Part shown: positions 1-7,101 of the stretch, piece by piece
How positions within the stretch are numbered: the first letter of the stretch is position 1
Layout: every line of letters begins with the position of its first letter
Origin: Gammaproteobacteria bacterium
Lineage (GTDB): Bacteria > Pseudomonadota > Gammaproteobacteria > Diplorickettsiales > Diplorickettsiaceae
Length of the DNA: 10,335 nt
Direction of reading: 5' to 3'
NCBI GenBank assembly: GCA_013288455.1
Contig: JABDBU010000023.1
Coordinates: 1 to 10,335 of the forward strand
Notes under the pieces: model-generated
Databases searched by the model: none
Told to the model about the DNA's origin: nothing
Seen by the model: the letters and a program-made list of their open reading frames with translations, nothing else
Program-made: the position numbers and the translations under genes

Positions 1-1
1 T

Positions 2-907
2 GCTACTCTAGAAACAGTATTGAAGTTGCTATCCCCTCAGAACCGACTCCAGTTTGCTCAATGCTATGCAAATATAATTCGTGATGTTTTGAGCTTGGGA
101 AACGTGCTTGAATTGATACCCGCTGATCAACAACTTGAGTGGCTTAGTAGTTGCCATGTAAATAGCATAATTCGGCATGGTCCTGGCTTAGCAGTAGTGC
201 TGAGTAGTTTATCTCCTGAGCACCGATACGAGTTTGCTAGGCGCGATGAAAATAAAATTAAAATTCAGAATGCTTTTGGCTTAGCAGACGTGCTTAGTAG
301 TTTATCTCCTGAGCACCAACTCGAATTTGCTAAGTGCCATGAAAAAACAATTCATAATGCTTCTGACTTAGAAAAAGTAATTCAGGCGCTATCCTCTCAT
401 GACGATCGACTCGTATTGGCTAGGTATCATACGGATACAATTTTGCAAGCTTCTGATTTAGTAAAAGTGCTTGTGTTACTCTCCCCTGAGCACCGACTAA
501 AGTTTTCTAGTGCCTATAAAGATAAAATTCAAAATTTTTATCACTTAAAAAACGTAATTCAGGTGCTACCCTCTAAGAACCAATTTGAGTTTGCTAAGTG
601 CCATGAAAAAATAATTCAGAATATTTCTGACTTAACAGCCGTGCTTAAATGTCTACCCGATGAAAACCGATTCGATTTTGCTGAGCGCCATGCAGATAAA
701 ATTCAGGATATTTTGGATTTGGGCGGAGTGATGGGGTGCCTACCCTCTGAACGCCAACTCAATTTTGCTGAGCGCTATGAAAATAAAATTCAAAACTATT
801 CTGTCACTGGTTCTTTATTCAAATTTTTCAAACCCACAGAGGCAGCGGCTACTAACTCCTCTTCACAGTTGGAAGTAAAATTGAATATGAATCACGCATG
901 TCCATAA
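2..907 (+). CDS. Tandem-repeat protein of unknown function, 5'-truncated by the window edge
   Basis: The reading frame is open to the left edge. Codons upstream of the first possible start (TTG at 20) encode A-T-L-E-T-V, which completes the first repeat unit, so the gene starts outside the window. The visible part is about 301 residues. Nine consecutive units of 29-31 residues start at nt 8, 95, 188, 281, 368, 458, 545, 632 and 719. The rough pattern is L-x-x-V-L-x-x-L-(S/P)-x-E-x-(R/Q)-L-x-F-A-x-x-h-x-x-x-I-Q-N-x-S-D, with regularly spaced hydrophobic positions suggesting an alpha-solenoid. A non-repetitive tail of about 35 residues follows, rich in Ala, Ser and Asn. No membrane segment is visible. 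Helical repeat proteins of this sort usually bind proteins and are common among intracellular bacteria, but I do not recognise the family and infer no specific partner. P1 lies 71 nt downstream on the same strand. Confidence 0.8.
   Translation, partial: ATLETVLKLLSPQNRLQFAQCYANIIRDVLSLGNVLELIPADQQLEWLSSCHVNSIIRHGPGLAVVLSSLSPEHRYEFARRDENKIKIQNAFGLADVLSSLSPEHQLEFAKCHEKTIHNASDLEKVIQALSSHDDRLVLARYHTDTILQASDLVKVLVLLSPEHRLKFSSAYKDKIQNFYHLKNVIQVLPSKNQFEFAKCHEKIIQNISDLTAVLKCLPDENRFDFAERHADKIQDILDLGGVMGCLPSERQLNFAERYENKIQNYSVTGSLFKFFKPTEAAATNSSSQLEVKLNMNHACP
8..805 (+). repeat. Nine in-frame protein repeats of 87-93 nt
   Basis: These are coding tandem repeats inside the truncated gene at the left edge. 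Most units are 87 nt (29 residues); the units at 95 and 188 are 93 nt and the one at 368 is 90 nt. Units 3 and 4 (188-280 and 281-367) are much closer to each other at DNA level than to the rest, sharing the uninterrupted string AGTAGTTTATCTCCTGAGCA with matching flanks. This suggests a recent duplication of one unit. The array may extend left beyond the window. Confidence 0.85.
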
Positions 908-922
908 GTGATCTGGTAAATC

Positions 923-932
923 GCCTGCAGGC
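923..932. promoter_or_regulatory. Perfect 10-bp palindrome upstream of P1
   Basis: GCCTGCAGGC lies in the spacer between the repeat-protein gene and P1, directly preceded by GGTAAATC. The GTAAAT string also precedes the dyad element upstream of P2, P3 and P4. It could be a protein-binding site. A terminator for the upstream gene is unlikely, because no T-run follows and the loop would be only 4 nt. No function is established. Confidence 0.25.
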
Positions 933-978
933 ATGAAATAATTATATTTTAATTTATAGAAAAAGTAGGTCCATGTTT

Positions 979-1938
979 ATGAAGTCCTTTCGATACACTA
1001 GACAGCTGGGTTCGCTACAGATTAAAGAGTGGGCTGATATGAAAGCAAATCGAGACCCAAAAAATAGTCAGGCACAGCGAATAGGACAGGCTTATCTTTT
1101 CAATCATACTGAGTTTATGAAGGATTTCAGAAGAAATGCGGAGTTATTTTTCATTAACGGAATTTCGATAAGCAAAAATACAACGTTTCAGCAAGAATGT
1201 TCGAATAAATTGGCTCAATCGGATGCTACGGATTATAATAGTAGCGAAGCTATAAATGTAGCTGTTAGTATTCTGGAAAAGGAATTTAGTCAACACTTTT
1301 CAAGTGTTAGTGAGCGGCAACGGAAGCTCTATGTAAAAATTCTATGCTGCTTATTTCAACAACAATTTTTAGACCACAGCCCAGGTGTAATATTTAAAAA
1401 AATAACAATAAATTGTTCGGAATTCGCGCCTCAACAGCCAGTATGGCAAGCAAATGTTTGCATCTCAGCAGAAGCTTTGTACATTAATGTTGTAGCTACC
1501 CATGATAAGGTAATGATAGGTAGTTTTGATACAGAAGAATTGCCTATTTCGCCAGATCCATTCTTTGTTCGAATAAACACGACCTATAAAATAGAACCCT
1601 CTGTGCTTGATGGAGATCAATGGCAAGCAAAGATTGGAATTGCTAGCGTAAAAATTCAATGTGCAGACGCGTATAGTCATTGGTTTGATGACAGAAAATT
1701 GTTAGATAAATTTTTTGATTGGCTTGATGGGCTAGTCAAATACTGGTACTGGCGATTTAAAAATTCTGATATTGACATTAGCGCATCGTCAAGAGACTCT
1801 ATCGATATTACTGTGAGGGAATGCTTATCTTCAAATCCACCAATGGTTTCCAGCCCTTATTTTTTTAAATCATCAGCCGATGGTAAATCGGTAGAGGATA
1901 TTAGCGCTACTGCAACACTAAAACCAACTACACGATAA
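979..1938 (+). CDS. P1: first member of a four-gene paralogous family of unknown function, possible effector
   Basis: The protein has 319 residues from the ATG at 979. An in-frame ATG lies at 973, but the ribosome-binding-like TAGGT (966-970) is only 2 nt from it and 8 nt from 979. The same TAGGT sits 10 nt before P3 and P4, so 979 is preferred. Numbered from 973, shared blocks are I-N-G (61-63), a Lys-Leu-Tyr block (118-120), H-S-P-G (135-138), a strand ending E-A-L-Y-I-N (167-172), Q-W-Q-A (216-219), C-x8-D-x-R (230-241) followed by F-D-W-L (248-251), and the tail F-F-K-S-S-A-D-G-K-S-V-E (297-308). No signal peptide or clear membrane helix is seen. It is the most divergent member and the only one upstream of murE, 110 nt before it. 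A role as a secreted effector is a guess from the tail and the multicopy arrangement. Confidence 0.8.
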   Translation: MKSFRYTRQLGSLQIKEWADMKANRDPKNSQAQRIGQAYLFNHTEFMKDFRRNAELFFINGISISKNTTFQQECSNKLAQSDATDYNSSEAINVAVSILEKEFSQHFSSVSERQRKLYVKILCCLFQQQFLDHSPGVIFKKITINCSEFAPQQPVWQANVCISAEALYINVVATHDKVMIGSFDTEELPISPDPFFVRINTTYKIEPSVLDGDQWQAKIGIASVKIQCADAYSHWFDDRKLLDKFFDWLDGLVKYWYWRFKNSDIDISASSRDSIDITVRECLSSNPPMVSSPYFFKSSADGKSVEDISATATLKPTTR

Positions 1939-2016
1939 AATACACTGTACTACATGTTCGAGGGCAGTCACTGGCTAGGCTTTTTTGAAAAGCTGTATAT
2001 TTCACTCATTCAGCGA

Positions 2017-2022
2017 TACAAT
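2017..2022 (+). promoter_or_regulatory. Possible -10 box of a murE promoter
   Basis: TACAAT matches the sigma-70 -10 consensus at 5 of 6 positions and lies 26 nt before the murE start. At 17-nt spacing the -35 region (1994-1999, TGTATA) is poor. A local promoter would make sense because the gene before murE is an accessory gene rather than ftsI. The call is weak in AT-rich DNA. Confidence 0.3.
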
Positions 2023-2048
2023 TCAATGGAATTGAAGAAACAAAGCGT

Positions 2049-3566
2049 ATGTCTAGGACTGTTCAACACTTGCATCAACTATTGGCAGGAATTTTTTCTA
2101 AAATAAACACAGTGAATGATCCGTTGATCACTGGCCTGTGCCACGATAGCCGTCAGCTTAAACCTGGCGATTTATTTTTTGCCTATCCAGGCAACCAGTC
2201 TGATGGAAGAAATTTTCTGGCAGAGGTAGTTGTAAAAGGAGCAGCTGCCGTTTTGTTCGAATCCAATGGATCATCACCTGTTGCACCATCTTCCATCCCT
2301 TTTATTCCCATTGCTAATCTCTACGCTTATTTAGGCCTTATTGCGGCGAGATTTTATGAGCATCCTAGTCATCAGCTAGCCGTCGTTGGAATTACTGGAA
2401 CTAATGGAAAAACCTCCTGTACGCATTTTTTAGCACAGTGTCTACAGCAGCTGCATCATTCCTGTGGCCTGATTGGCACCTTAGGAAATGGACTACAAGG
2501 ATGCTTGACACCAAGTTCGTTAACAACGCCAGATGCTATTGAATTACAACAATTGCTAGATATATTCCATACTCAACATGCAAAAACTGTGCTGATGGAG
2601 GTCTCTTCACATCGTCTAGCACAGCAACGTTTAAATGGTACAGAGTTTTGTATTGCTGCCTTCACCAATTTGACGCGAGACCATCTTGATTATCATGGCA
2701 GCATGGAGAACTACGCCAATGCGAAGCGTTCTTTTTTCAACTTACCTAGCGTGCAACAGGCTGTATTAAATGCCGATGATCCATATGGGCAAGCATGGAT
2801 CGGCGAGTTATACGGTCAATTACCCCTAACAGCGTATTCTCTTGCCAAGCCTAAACCAGCTGTAGCGCATATTCCACATGTCACGGTAGCGCATTATGTC
2901 TGTGATAAACAAGGCATACGCGCCGACATCGTTAGTCCATGGGGAAGATTTAGCATTGAAAATCAATTTTTAATGGGAACCTTTAATTTAAGTAACTTAC
3001 TGTTAGTCATAACGATATTAAAATTACTGGATTATTCTATCGTGGATATTGCGAAGGTTATTTCTCATATCAAAGGGGTAGAAGGTCGTTTACAGTCATT
3101 TTACACCCCACATCAAGCATTGGTTATCATTGATTACGCACATACACCAGATGCTTTAGAACGAGTTTTACAGGTTGTACGTGCCCATTGCCAGGGTGTT
3201 TTATATTGTGTATTTGGTTGCGGTGGGGATAGAGATAGAGGAAAACGTGCCTTAATGGGCGCGGTAGCCGACCAGCATGCAGATAGTATCATCTTAACGA
3301 ACGACAATCCACGTTTTGAGGATCCAGAGCAAATTATCTGGGATATCCAGCAGGGTCTATCGGGGAATAAGCCTGTTCATATTGAACAGAATAGACGGCG
3401 TGCCATTCGTTATGCAATGCGAAAGGCTAACGCCGAGGACGTTATTCTCGTGGCAGGTAAGGGGCACGAAGCCTATCAGCTGATCGCTGGAAAAAAATTT
3501 GTATTTAGCGATGCTATAGAAGTTAAGGACGCTTTTAAAAATAAAGTCGGGAAGTCTCTGGGCTAG
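2049..3566 (+). CDS. murE: UDP-N-acetylmuramoyl-L-alanyl-D-glutamate--2,6-diaminopimelate ligase
   Basis: This cytoplasmic Mur ligase adds meso-diaminopimelate to UDP-MurNAc-L-Ala-D-Glu using ATP. It has 505 residues, near the usual size. The N-terminal substrate-binding domain has C-H-D-S-R (31-35). The central ATPase domain has the P-loop GTNGKTS (117-123), TTPD (159-162), MEVSSH (183-188) and NLTRDHLDYHG (207-217). Lys226 in Y-A-N-A-K is the expected carbamylated lysine. The C-terminal domain has DYAHTPD (362-368), GCGGDRDRGKR (390-400), DNPR (419-422) and GKGHE (470-474). DNPR is the family signature for meso-DAP rather than lysine specificity, which fits a Gram-negative. The ATG start lies just before the conserved N-terminus; the ribosome-binding site is weak. 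ftsI, its usual upstream neighbour, is replaced by P1, and a 202-nt gap separates it from murF. Confidence 0.97.
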   Translation: MSRTVQHLHQLLAGIFSKINTVNDPLITGLCHDSRQLKPGDLFFAYPGNQSDGRNFLAEVVVKGAAAVLFESNGSSPVAPSSIPFIPIANLYAYLGLIAARFYEHPSHQLAVVGITGTNGKTSCTHFLAQCLQQLHHSCGLIGTLGNGLQGCLTPSSLTTPDAIELQQLLDIFHTQHAKTVLMEVSSHRLAQQRLNGTEFCIAAFTNLTRDHLDYHGSMENYANAKRSFFNLPSVQQAVLNADDPYGQAWIGELYGQLPLTAYSLAKPKPAVAHIPHVTVAHYVCDKQGIRADIVSPWGRFSIENQFLMGTFNLSNLLLVITILKLLDYSIVDIAKVISHIKGVEGRLQSFYTPHQALVIIDYAHTPDALERVLQVVRAHCQGVLYCVFGCGGDRDRGKRALMGAVADQHADSIILTNDNPRFEDPEQIIWDIQQGLSGNKPVHIEQNRRRAIRYAMRKANAEDVILVAGKGHEAYQLIAGKKFVFSDAIEVKDAFKNKVGKSLG

Positions 3567-3614
3567 CCAAAGCGACAACAACATGCTTGGATCGTAAGGC
3601 TTTGATTAAACAAG

Positions 3615-3651
3615 AAGATAGGTATCTTGACTGCCACCATGACCTTCATGG
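3615..3651. other. Two adjacent short dyads in the murE-murF spacer
   Basis: AAGATA-GG-TATCTT (3615-3628) and CCATGA-CCT-TCATGG (3637-3651) are perfect 6-bp inverted repeats separated by 8 nt. They sit in a 202-nt spacer (3567-3768) that holds no gene. Neither is followed by a T-run, so they do not look like intrinsic terminators. They may be operator-like sites or chance, and short dyads are frequent in such DNA. Confidence 0.25.
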
Positions 3652-3768
3652 AAATTACAAAATAAAACGCGCATACTGTTGCTTCGGTTGTTTTAATTTA
3701 ATTATTTACCGTTGCGTAATAGTACATATTTAGAACACTATGGTCTATTTTTTTAATCTTTTTTCTCT

Positions 3769-5103
3769 GTGAAACTGACAACGTTGGCACATATTCTGCA
3801 AGGGCGGTTAATTGGTCAAGTGTGTCATTACACATCCGTGAGCCTCGATTCACGATCGATTAAAGCAGGAGATTTATTCGTCGCTATTGCTGGGGATAAT
3901 TTCGATGGCCATGCATTTATTGAGCAAGCTAAAAACAATGGCGCCGTAGCGGCACTTGTTGAAAAAATCGTTCCCTCAGATATTCCTTTGGTACAAGTAG
4001 CAAATACTCGGATAGCGCTGGGAAAATTGGCACAGATGCATAGAGAACAGTTTTCTATTCCCGTCATTGGCTTGACAGGCAGTTGTGGAAAAACGACGAG
4101 CAGAGAAATGTTACGCGCAATCCTCAGTGAACGTGGTGCAGTATTGGCAAGTCGTAAGAGTTTTAATAATGACATCGGCGTTCCTTTGACCTTGTTCGAT
4201 TTAACAGCCGAGCATCGATTCGCCGTGATCGAAATGGGTGCAAATCATCTGGGAGAGATCGCTTATTTAAGCCAAATAACAAAACCGGATGTCGCCTTAA
4301 TTACCAATATTGCGCCTGCTCACTTAGAGGGATTTGGTTCTGTTGAGCGCGTGGCAGAAGCGAAATCAGAGATCTTTTTGGGGTTGTCCTCCAAGGGAGT
4401 GGCTGTCATCAATAGCGATGATCATTTTGAAAGTACTTGGAAACAGCGTTTAAGCAAGCATCGTGTCATTCACTTTGGTTTACATAACACGGCTGATTTT
4501 TCTGCAAAAAATGTTCAGTTAGATCCACAGGGTAGGGCGCAGTTTACGCTTCAAAGCCCCGTTGGAAAGATATCGATTCATCTTGTACTAGCCGGAGAAC
4601 ATAATTTGTTAAACGCGTTAGCGGCGGCAGCGGCGGCCAGTCAAGTAGGTGCTTCGCTAAACGATATTAAAATCGGTTTAGAAAAAATGCAGGGTATGTC
4701 AGGACGAGCCACTGTTTTAGAAAGTAGAAGTGGTGCCATGATTATCGATGATACCTATAACGCCAACCCATGCTCGGTCGCTGCCGCACTACAACTTTTA
4801 GCTCATTATCCGGGAAAAAGTATTTTTGTGATGGGAGACATGGCAGAATTAGGTAGTAAAGCGGTGTATTATCATCAACAAATTGGTCAATTAGCAAAAA
4901 AACTGAACATCGAACATGTGTATACGTACGGAGAGTTAACTGTTTTCACAACTCAAGCCTTTGGCCCTCTGGGAAAGCATTACGTTAGTCAAGAAGCGCT
5001 TATTCACGCGCTACAACCCTTGCTACAGAAGGGTGTTACCATGCTCGTGAAAGGATCCCGCCGTGCACAAATGGAGAAAGTAGTGCAGGCTTTAGTTGAC
5101 TAA
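3769..5103 (+). CDS. murF: UDP-N-acetylmuramoyl-tripeptide--D-alanyl-D-alanine ligase
   Basis: This ATP-dependent ligase adds D-Ala-D-Ala to UDP-MurNAc-tripeptide, the last cytoplasmic step of the pentapeptide precursor. It has 444 residues, within the family range. Visible features are S-L-D-S-R near the N-terminus (25-29), the P-loop GSCGKTT (104-110), FNNDIGVPLT (132-141), EMGANHLGEI (155-164) and ITNIAPAHLEGFG (178-190). Lys199 in A-E-A-K is the expected carbamylated lysine. GEHNLLNALAA (276-286), GMSGRA (309-314), DDTYNANP (327-334), MGDMAELG (355-362) and V-K-G-S-R (427-431) follow. The start is GTG at 3769: a stop lies in frame 15 nt upstream with no start codon between, and the residues after it align with the beginning of other MurF proteins. 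No Shine-Dalgarno sequence is apparent, the preceding bases being T-rich. mraY follows after 45 nt. Confidence 0.96.
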   Translation: MKLTTLAHILQGRLIGQVCHYTSVSLDSRSIKAGDLFVAIAGDNFDGHAFIEQAKNNGAVAALVEKIVPSDIPLVQVANTRIALGKLAQMHREQFSIPVIGLTGSCGKTTSREMLRAILSERGAVLASRKSFNNDIGVPLTLFDLTAEHRFAVIEMGANHLGEIAYLSQITKPDVALITNIAPAHLEGFGSVERVAEAKSEIFLGLSSKGVAVINSDDHFESTWKQRLSKHRVIHFGLHNTADFSAKNVQLDPQGRAQFTLQSPVGKISIHLVLAGEHNLLNALAAAAAASQVGASLNDIKIGLEKMQGMSGRATVLESRSGAMIIDDTYNANPCSVAAALQLLAHYPGKSIFVMGDMAELGSKAVYYHQQIGQLAKKLNIEHVYTYGELTVFTTQAFGPLGKHYVSQEALIHALQPLLQKGVTMLVKGSRRAQMEKVVQALVD

Positions 5104-5148
5104 GAGGAGCCTAATTCGTCCCTATTTTATTTAGAGAGAACAAAACAC

Positions 5149-6231
5149 ATGTTGCTATGGTTAACCGAATTTTTATCAAATTTTTATCATGCATTCCATG
5201 TTTTTCAGTATTTAACACTGCGTGCCATTTTAGCCAGCTTGACTGCTTTTTTAATTTCACTTTTATTGGGTCCTAGACTGATACGATCCCTCAGTCATCA
5301 TCAAATTGGCCAGTCTATTCGCCATAATGGTCCGCAAGCACACTTAAATAAGGCTGGCACGCCAACGATGGGTGGTTCATTAATTTTAATTGCGATTGTA
5401 TTGACGACATTGCTTTGGGCTAGTCTTAGCAATCAGTCGATTTGGATCGTTTTGATAGCTATTATTGGATTTGGTTTAATCGGATTTGTGGATGATTATT
5501 TAAAACTTATATTAAAAAATAGCAAAGGCCTTGCACCCCGTTGGAAATATTTTTGGCAATCTGTATTGGGTTTAGGAATTGCATGCACGCTTTATAAAAG
5601 TGCTACCTTTCCCATTGAGACACAATTACTCATTCCCTTTTGTAAAAACTTGCTTATTCCATTAGGCGTATTTTATATCCCTTGGGTATATTTAGTCTTG
5701 GTCGGTAGTAGTAATGCCGTTAATTTGACGGATGGTCTCGATGGACTTGCCATATTACCAACCGTATTAGTAGGGGGGGCCTTAGGTATTTTTGCGTATT
5801 TAACCGGGAATGTTACTTATGCAAAATATTTAGTGATCCCATTTATACCCGGTGTTGGCGAAATTGTAGTCATTTGCGGTGCAATTGTGGGTGCTGGTCT
5901 GGGTTTTTTATGGTTTAATACCTATCCTGCGCAGATATTTATGGGCGACGTGGGTGCCTTGGGGTTGGGCGCTGCCTTGGGTTCTATTGCGGTAGTCATC
6001 AGGCAGGAGCTGGTGTTGCTCATTATGGGTGGGGTTTTTGTTTTGGAAACTGTTTCGGTGATCCTGCAGGTTGTTTCCTTTAAATTAATTGGTAAGCGTA
6101 TTTTTCGTATGGCACCCATCCATCATCATTTCGAATTAAAAGGATGGCCTGAGCCGCGCGTCATCGTTCGTTTTTGGATCATAACAGTAATATTGGTTTT
6201 ATTTGGTTTGGCTACCTTGAAGCTTCGTTAG
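5149..6231 (+). CDS. mraY: Phospho-N-acetylmuramoyl-pentapeptide-transferase (lipid I synthase)
   Basis: This inner-membrane enzyme transfers phospho-MurNAc-pentapeptide to undecaprenyl phosphate, making lipid I. It has 360 residues, the same length as E. coli MraY, with many hydrophobic segments consistent with the ten-helix fold. Diagnostic motifs are AGTPTMGG (69-76), F-V-D-D-Y (113-117) with the paired catalytic aspartates at 115-116, NLTDGLDGL (192-200), FNTYPAQIFMGDVGALGLG (256-274) with Asp267, PIHHHFELKGWPEPRV (323-338), and a C-terminus ending L-A-T-L-K. All expected catalytic residues are present. A purine-rich AGAGAG (about 5132-5137) precedes the ATG. It probably shares a transcript with murF. 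murD, the usual next gene, is absent and hflD follows. Confidence 0.97.
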   Translation: MLLWLTEFLSNFYHAFHVFQYLTLRAILASLTAFLISLLLGPRLIRSLSHHQIGQSIRHNGPQAHLNKAGTPTMGGSLILIAIVLTTLLWASLSNQSIWIVLIAIIGFGLIGFVDDYLKLILKNSKGLAPRWKYFWQSVLGLGIACTLYKSATFPIETQLLIPFCKNLLIPLGVFYIPWVYLVLVGSSNAVNLTDGLDGLAILPTVLVGGALGIFAYLTGNVTYAKYLVIPFIPGVGEIVVICGAIVGAGLGFLWFNTYPAQIFMGDVGALGLGAALGSIAVVIRQELVLLIMGGVFVLETVSVILQVVSFKLIGKRIFRMAPIHHHFELKGWPEPRVIVRFWIITVILVLFGLATLKLR

Positions 6232-6264
6232 CCTTGTTGTTTGCGGTTTTATTATTTTGAAAGT

Positions 6265-6915
6265 ATGTTGTTTTGCAAAAAAAATGAAAAAAAATTGGTT
6301 GAGCTGGGCCTTGCATTGGCTGGTATTTTCCAATCCGCTGCGCTTGTCAGGGATTTAGCAAGAACGGGGCAGGCTGAAAACACGGCGTTTAATGCAAGTA
6401 TTCAGACAATTTATCGAATTGATTCCGACAGTGTTGAACAAATTTACGGCGATATAGCAAGCCTACGTTTAGGCTTACGGGAACTTGTTGCGTTATTAGA
6501 TCATAGTAAACTTGCTCAAAACAGAGATATGAGCCGTTATTTAGTTAGCTTGATGCACTTGGAACGTGAGCTTTTTTATTCTTCTGAAATAAAGCAAACA
6601 CTGAGCCGGCGGATTAAGCACGCTGTGCTACAGGCCAGCTATTTTGCTTCTTCACCACAATTGATTATCAATAGTTTAGCGGATATCTATCTAGCTACCT
6701 TGGGGCGTCTTTCTTTTCGTTTACAAGTGGTAGGTCATAGTGGCTATTTAAATCAAGCAGAGGTCATTAGCAAAATACGTGCCATTCTGCTGGCTGGAGT
6801 TCGTTCAGCCGTCTTGTGGAGGCAGTTGGGCGGCTCACGTTGGAAGCTTTTTTTAATGCGTAACACGCTAGTGAGGGTAGGGAAGCAGTTATTGATAGAT
6901 CCTTTAAAAGGGTAA
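6265..6915 (+). CDS. hflD: HflD family protein (lysogenization regulator HflD homologue)
   Basis: The protein has 216 residues from the ATG at 6265; E. coli HflD has 213. ALAGIFQSA (residues 17-25) matches the conserved N-terminal region, and LLAGVRSAVLWRQLGG (175-190) followed by Met-Arg-Asn matches the strongest block of the family. It is predicted helical. In E. coli, HflD is a peripheral membrane protein that binds the lambda CII activator and affects lysogenization; its normal cellular role is unclear. The frame also allows TTG at 6241 (eight more residues), but ATG gives an N-terminus closer to the family length. Neither start has a well-placed ribosome-binding site. In many gammaproteobacteria hflD sits between mnmA and purB, so its position 33 nt after mraY is unusual; co-transcription is likely. 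Confidence 0.9.
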   Translation: MLFCKKNEKKLVELGLALAGIFQSAALVRDLARTGQAENTAFNASIQTIYRIDSDSVEQIYGDIASLRLGLRELVALLDHSKLAQNRDMSRYLVSLMHLERELFYSSEIKQTLSRRIKHAVLQASYFASSPQLIINSLADIYLATLGRLSFRLQVVGHSGYLNQAEVISKIRAILLAGVRSAVLWRQLGGSRWKLFLMRNTLVRVGKQLLIDPLKG

Positions 6916-6936
6916 AAAAATAAAAGGATAAAAAAT

Positions 6937-6958
6937 GTAAATGTCAGTCAATTGCTGA
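6937..6958 (+). promoter_or_regulatory. Conserved upstream element, copy before P2
   Basis: GTAAATGTCAGTCAATTGCTGA contains an imperfect dyad, TCAG-T-CAATTG-CTGA (6944-6958). Versions of it also lie about 80 nt before the P3 and P4 starts; here it is 158 nt before P2. After the dyad, TATATCGTAAAT resembles the TATAATGTAAAT that follows the P3 copy. Likely the remnant of a duplicated upstream region, possibly regulatory. Confidence 0.4.
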
Positions 6959-7033
6959 AATTTTTTATATCGTAAATTGTAAGCAAATAAGTAGTTTTTA
7001 TGGTAAAAAAAGCGTAAAACAGCAGTTAAATGA

Positions 7034-7062
7034 TTGAAAAAAGATAAAAAATTACCTATAAT
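7034..7062 (+). promoter_or_regulatory. Sigma-70-type promoter for P2
   Basis: TTGAAA (7034-7039) and TATAAT (7057-7062) are separated by exactly 17 nt, a 5/6 and a 6/6 match to consensus. Transcription would start near 7069, giving a leader of about 33 nt before the P2 ATG. This is the best promoter in the window and suggests P2 is transcribed independently of the mur-hflD block. Confidence 0.6.
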
Positions 7063-7101
7063 TGTTTAAATTAAATTTTAATAAAAAAATAGATTAATTT
7101 T

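Noticed and set aside
20..22. TTG at 20 as the start of the first gene
   Set aside because: The frame stays open to the window edge, and the upstream codons complete the first repeat unit, so the gene begins outside the window.
1979..1993. Intrinsic terminator after P1 (GCTTTT-TTG-AAAAGC)
   Set aside because: The stem is almost all A-T with one G-C step at its base, and no T-run follows, so termination is unlikely.
6899..6929. Inverted repeat ATCCTTT/AAAGGAT at the end of hflD as a terminator
   Set aside because: The 7-bp arms are separated by 17 nt, the stem is AT-rich, and the following bases are A rather than T on the coding strand.
7060..7100. PmrA-type regulatory site (paired TTAA boxes) upstream of P2, P3 and P4
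   Set aside because: TTAA strings are common in this AT-rich DNA, and their spacing differs between the genes (about 12, 10 and 17 nt), so no consistent site is supported.
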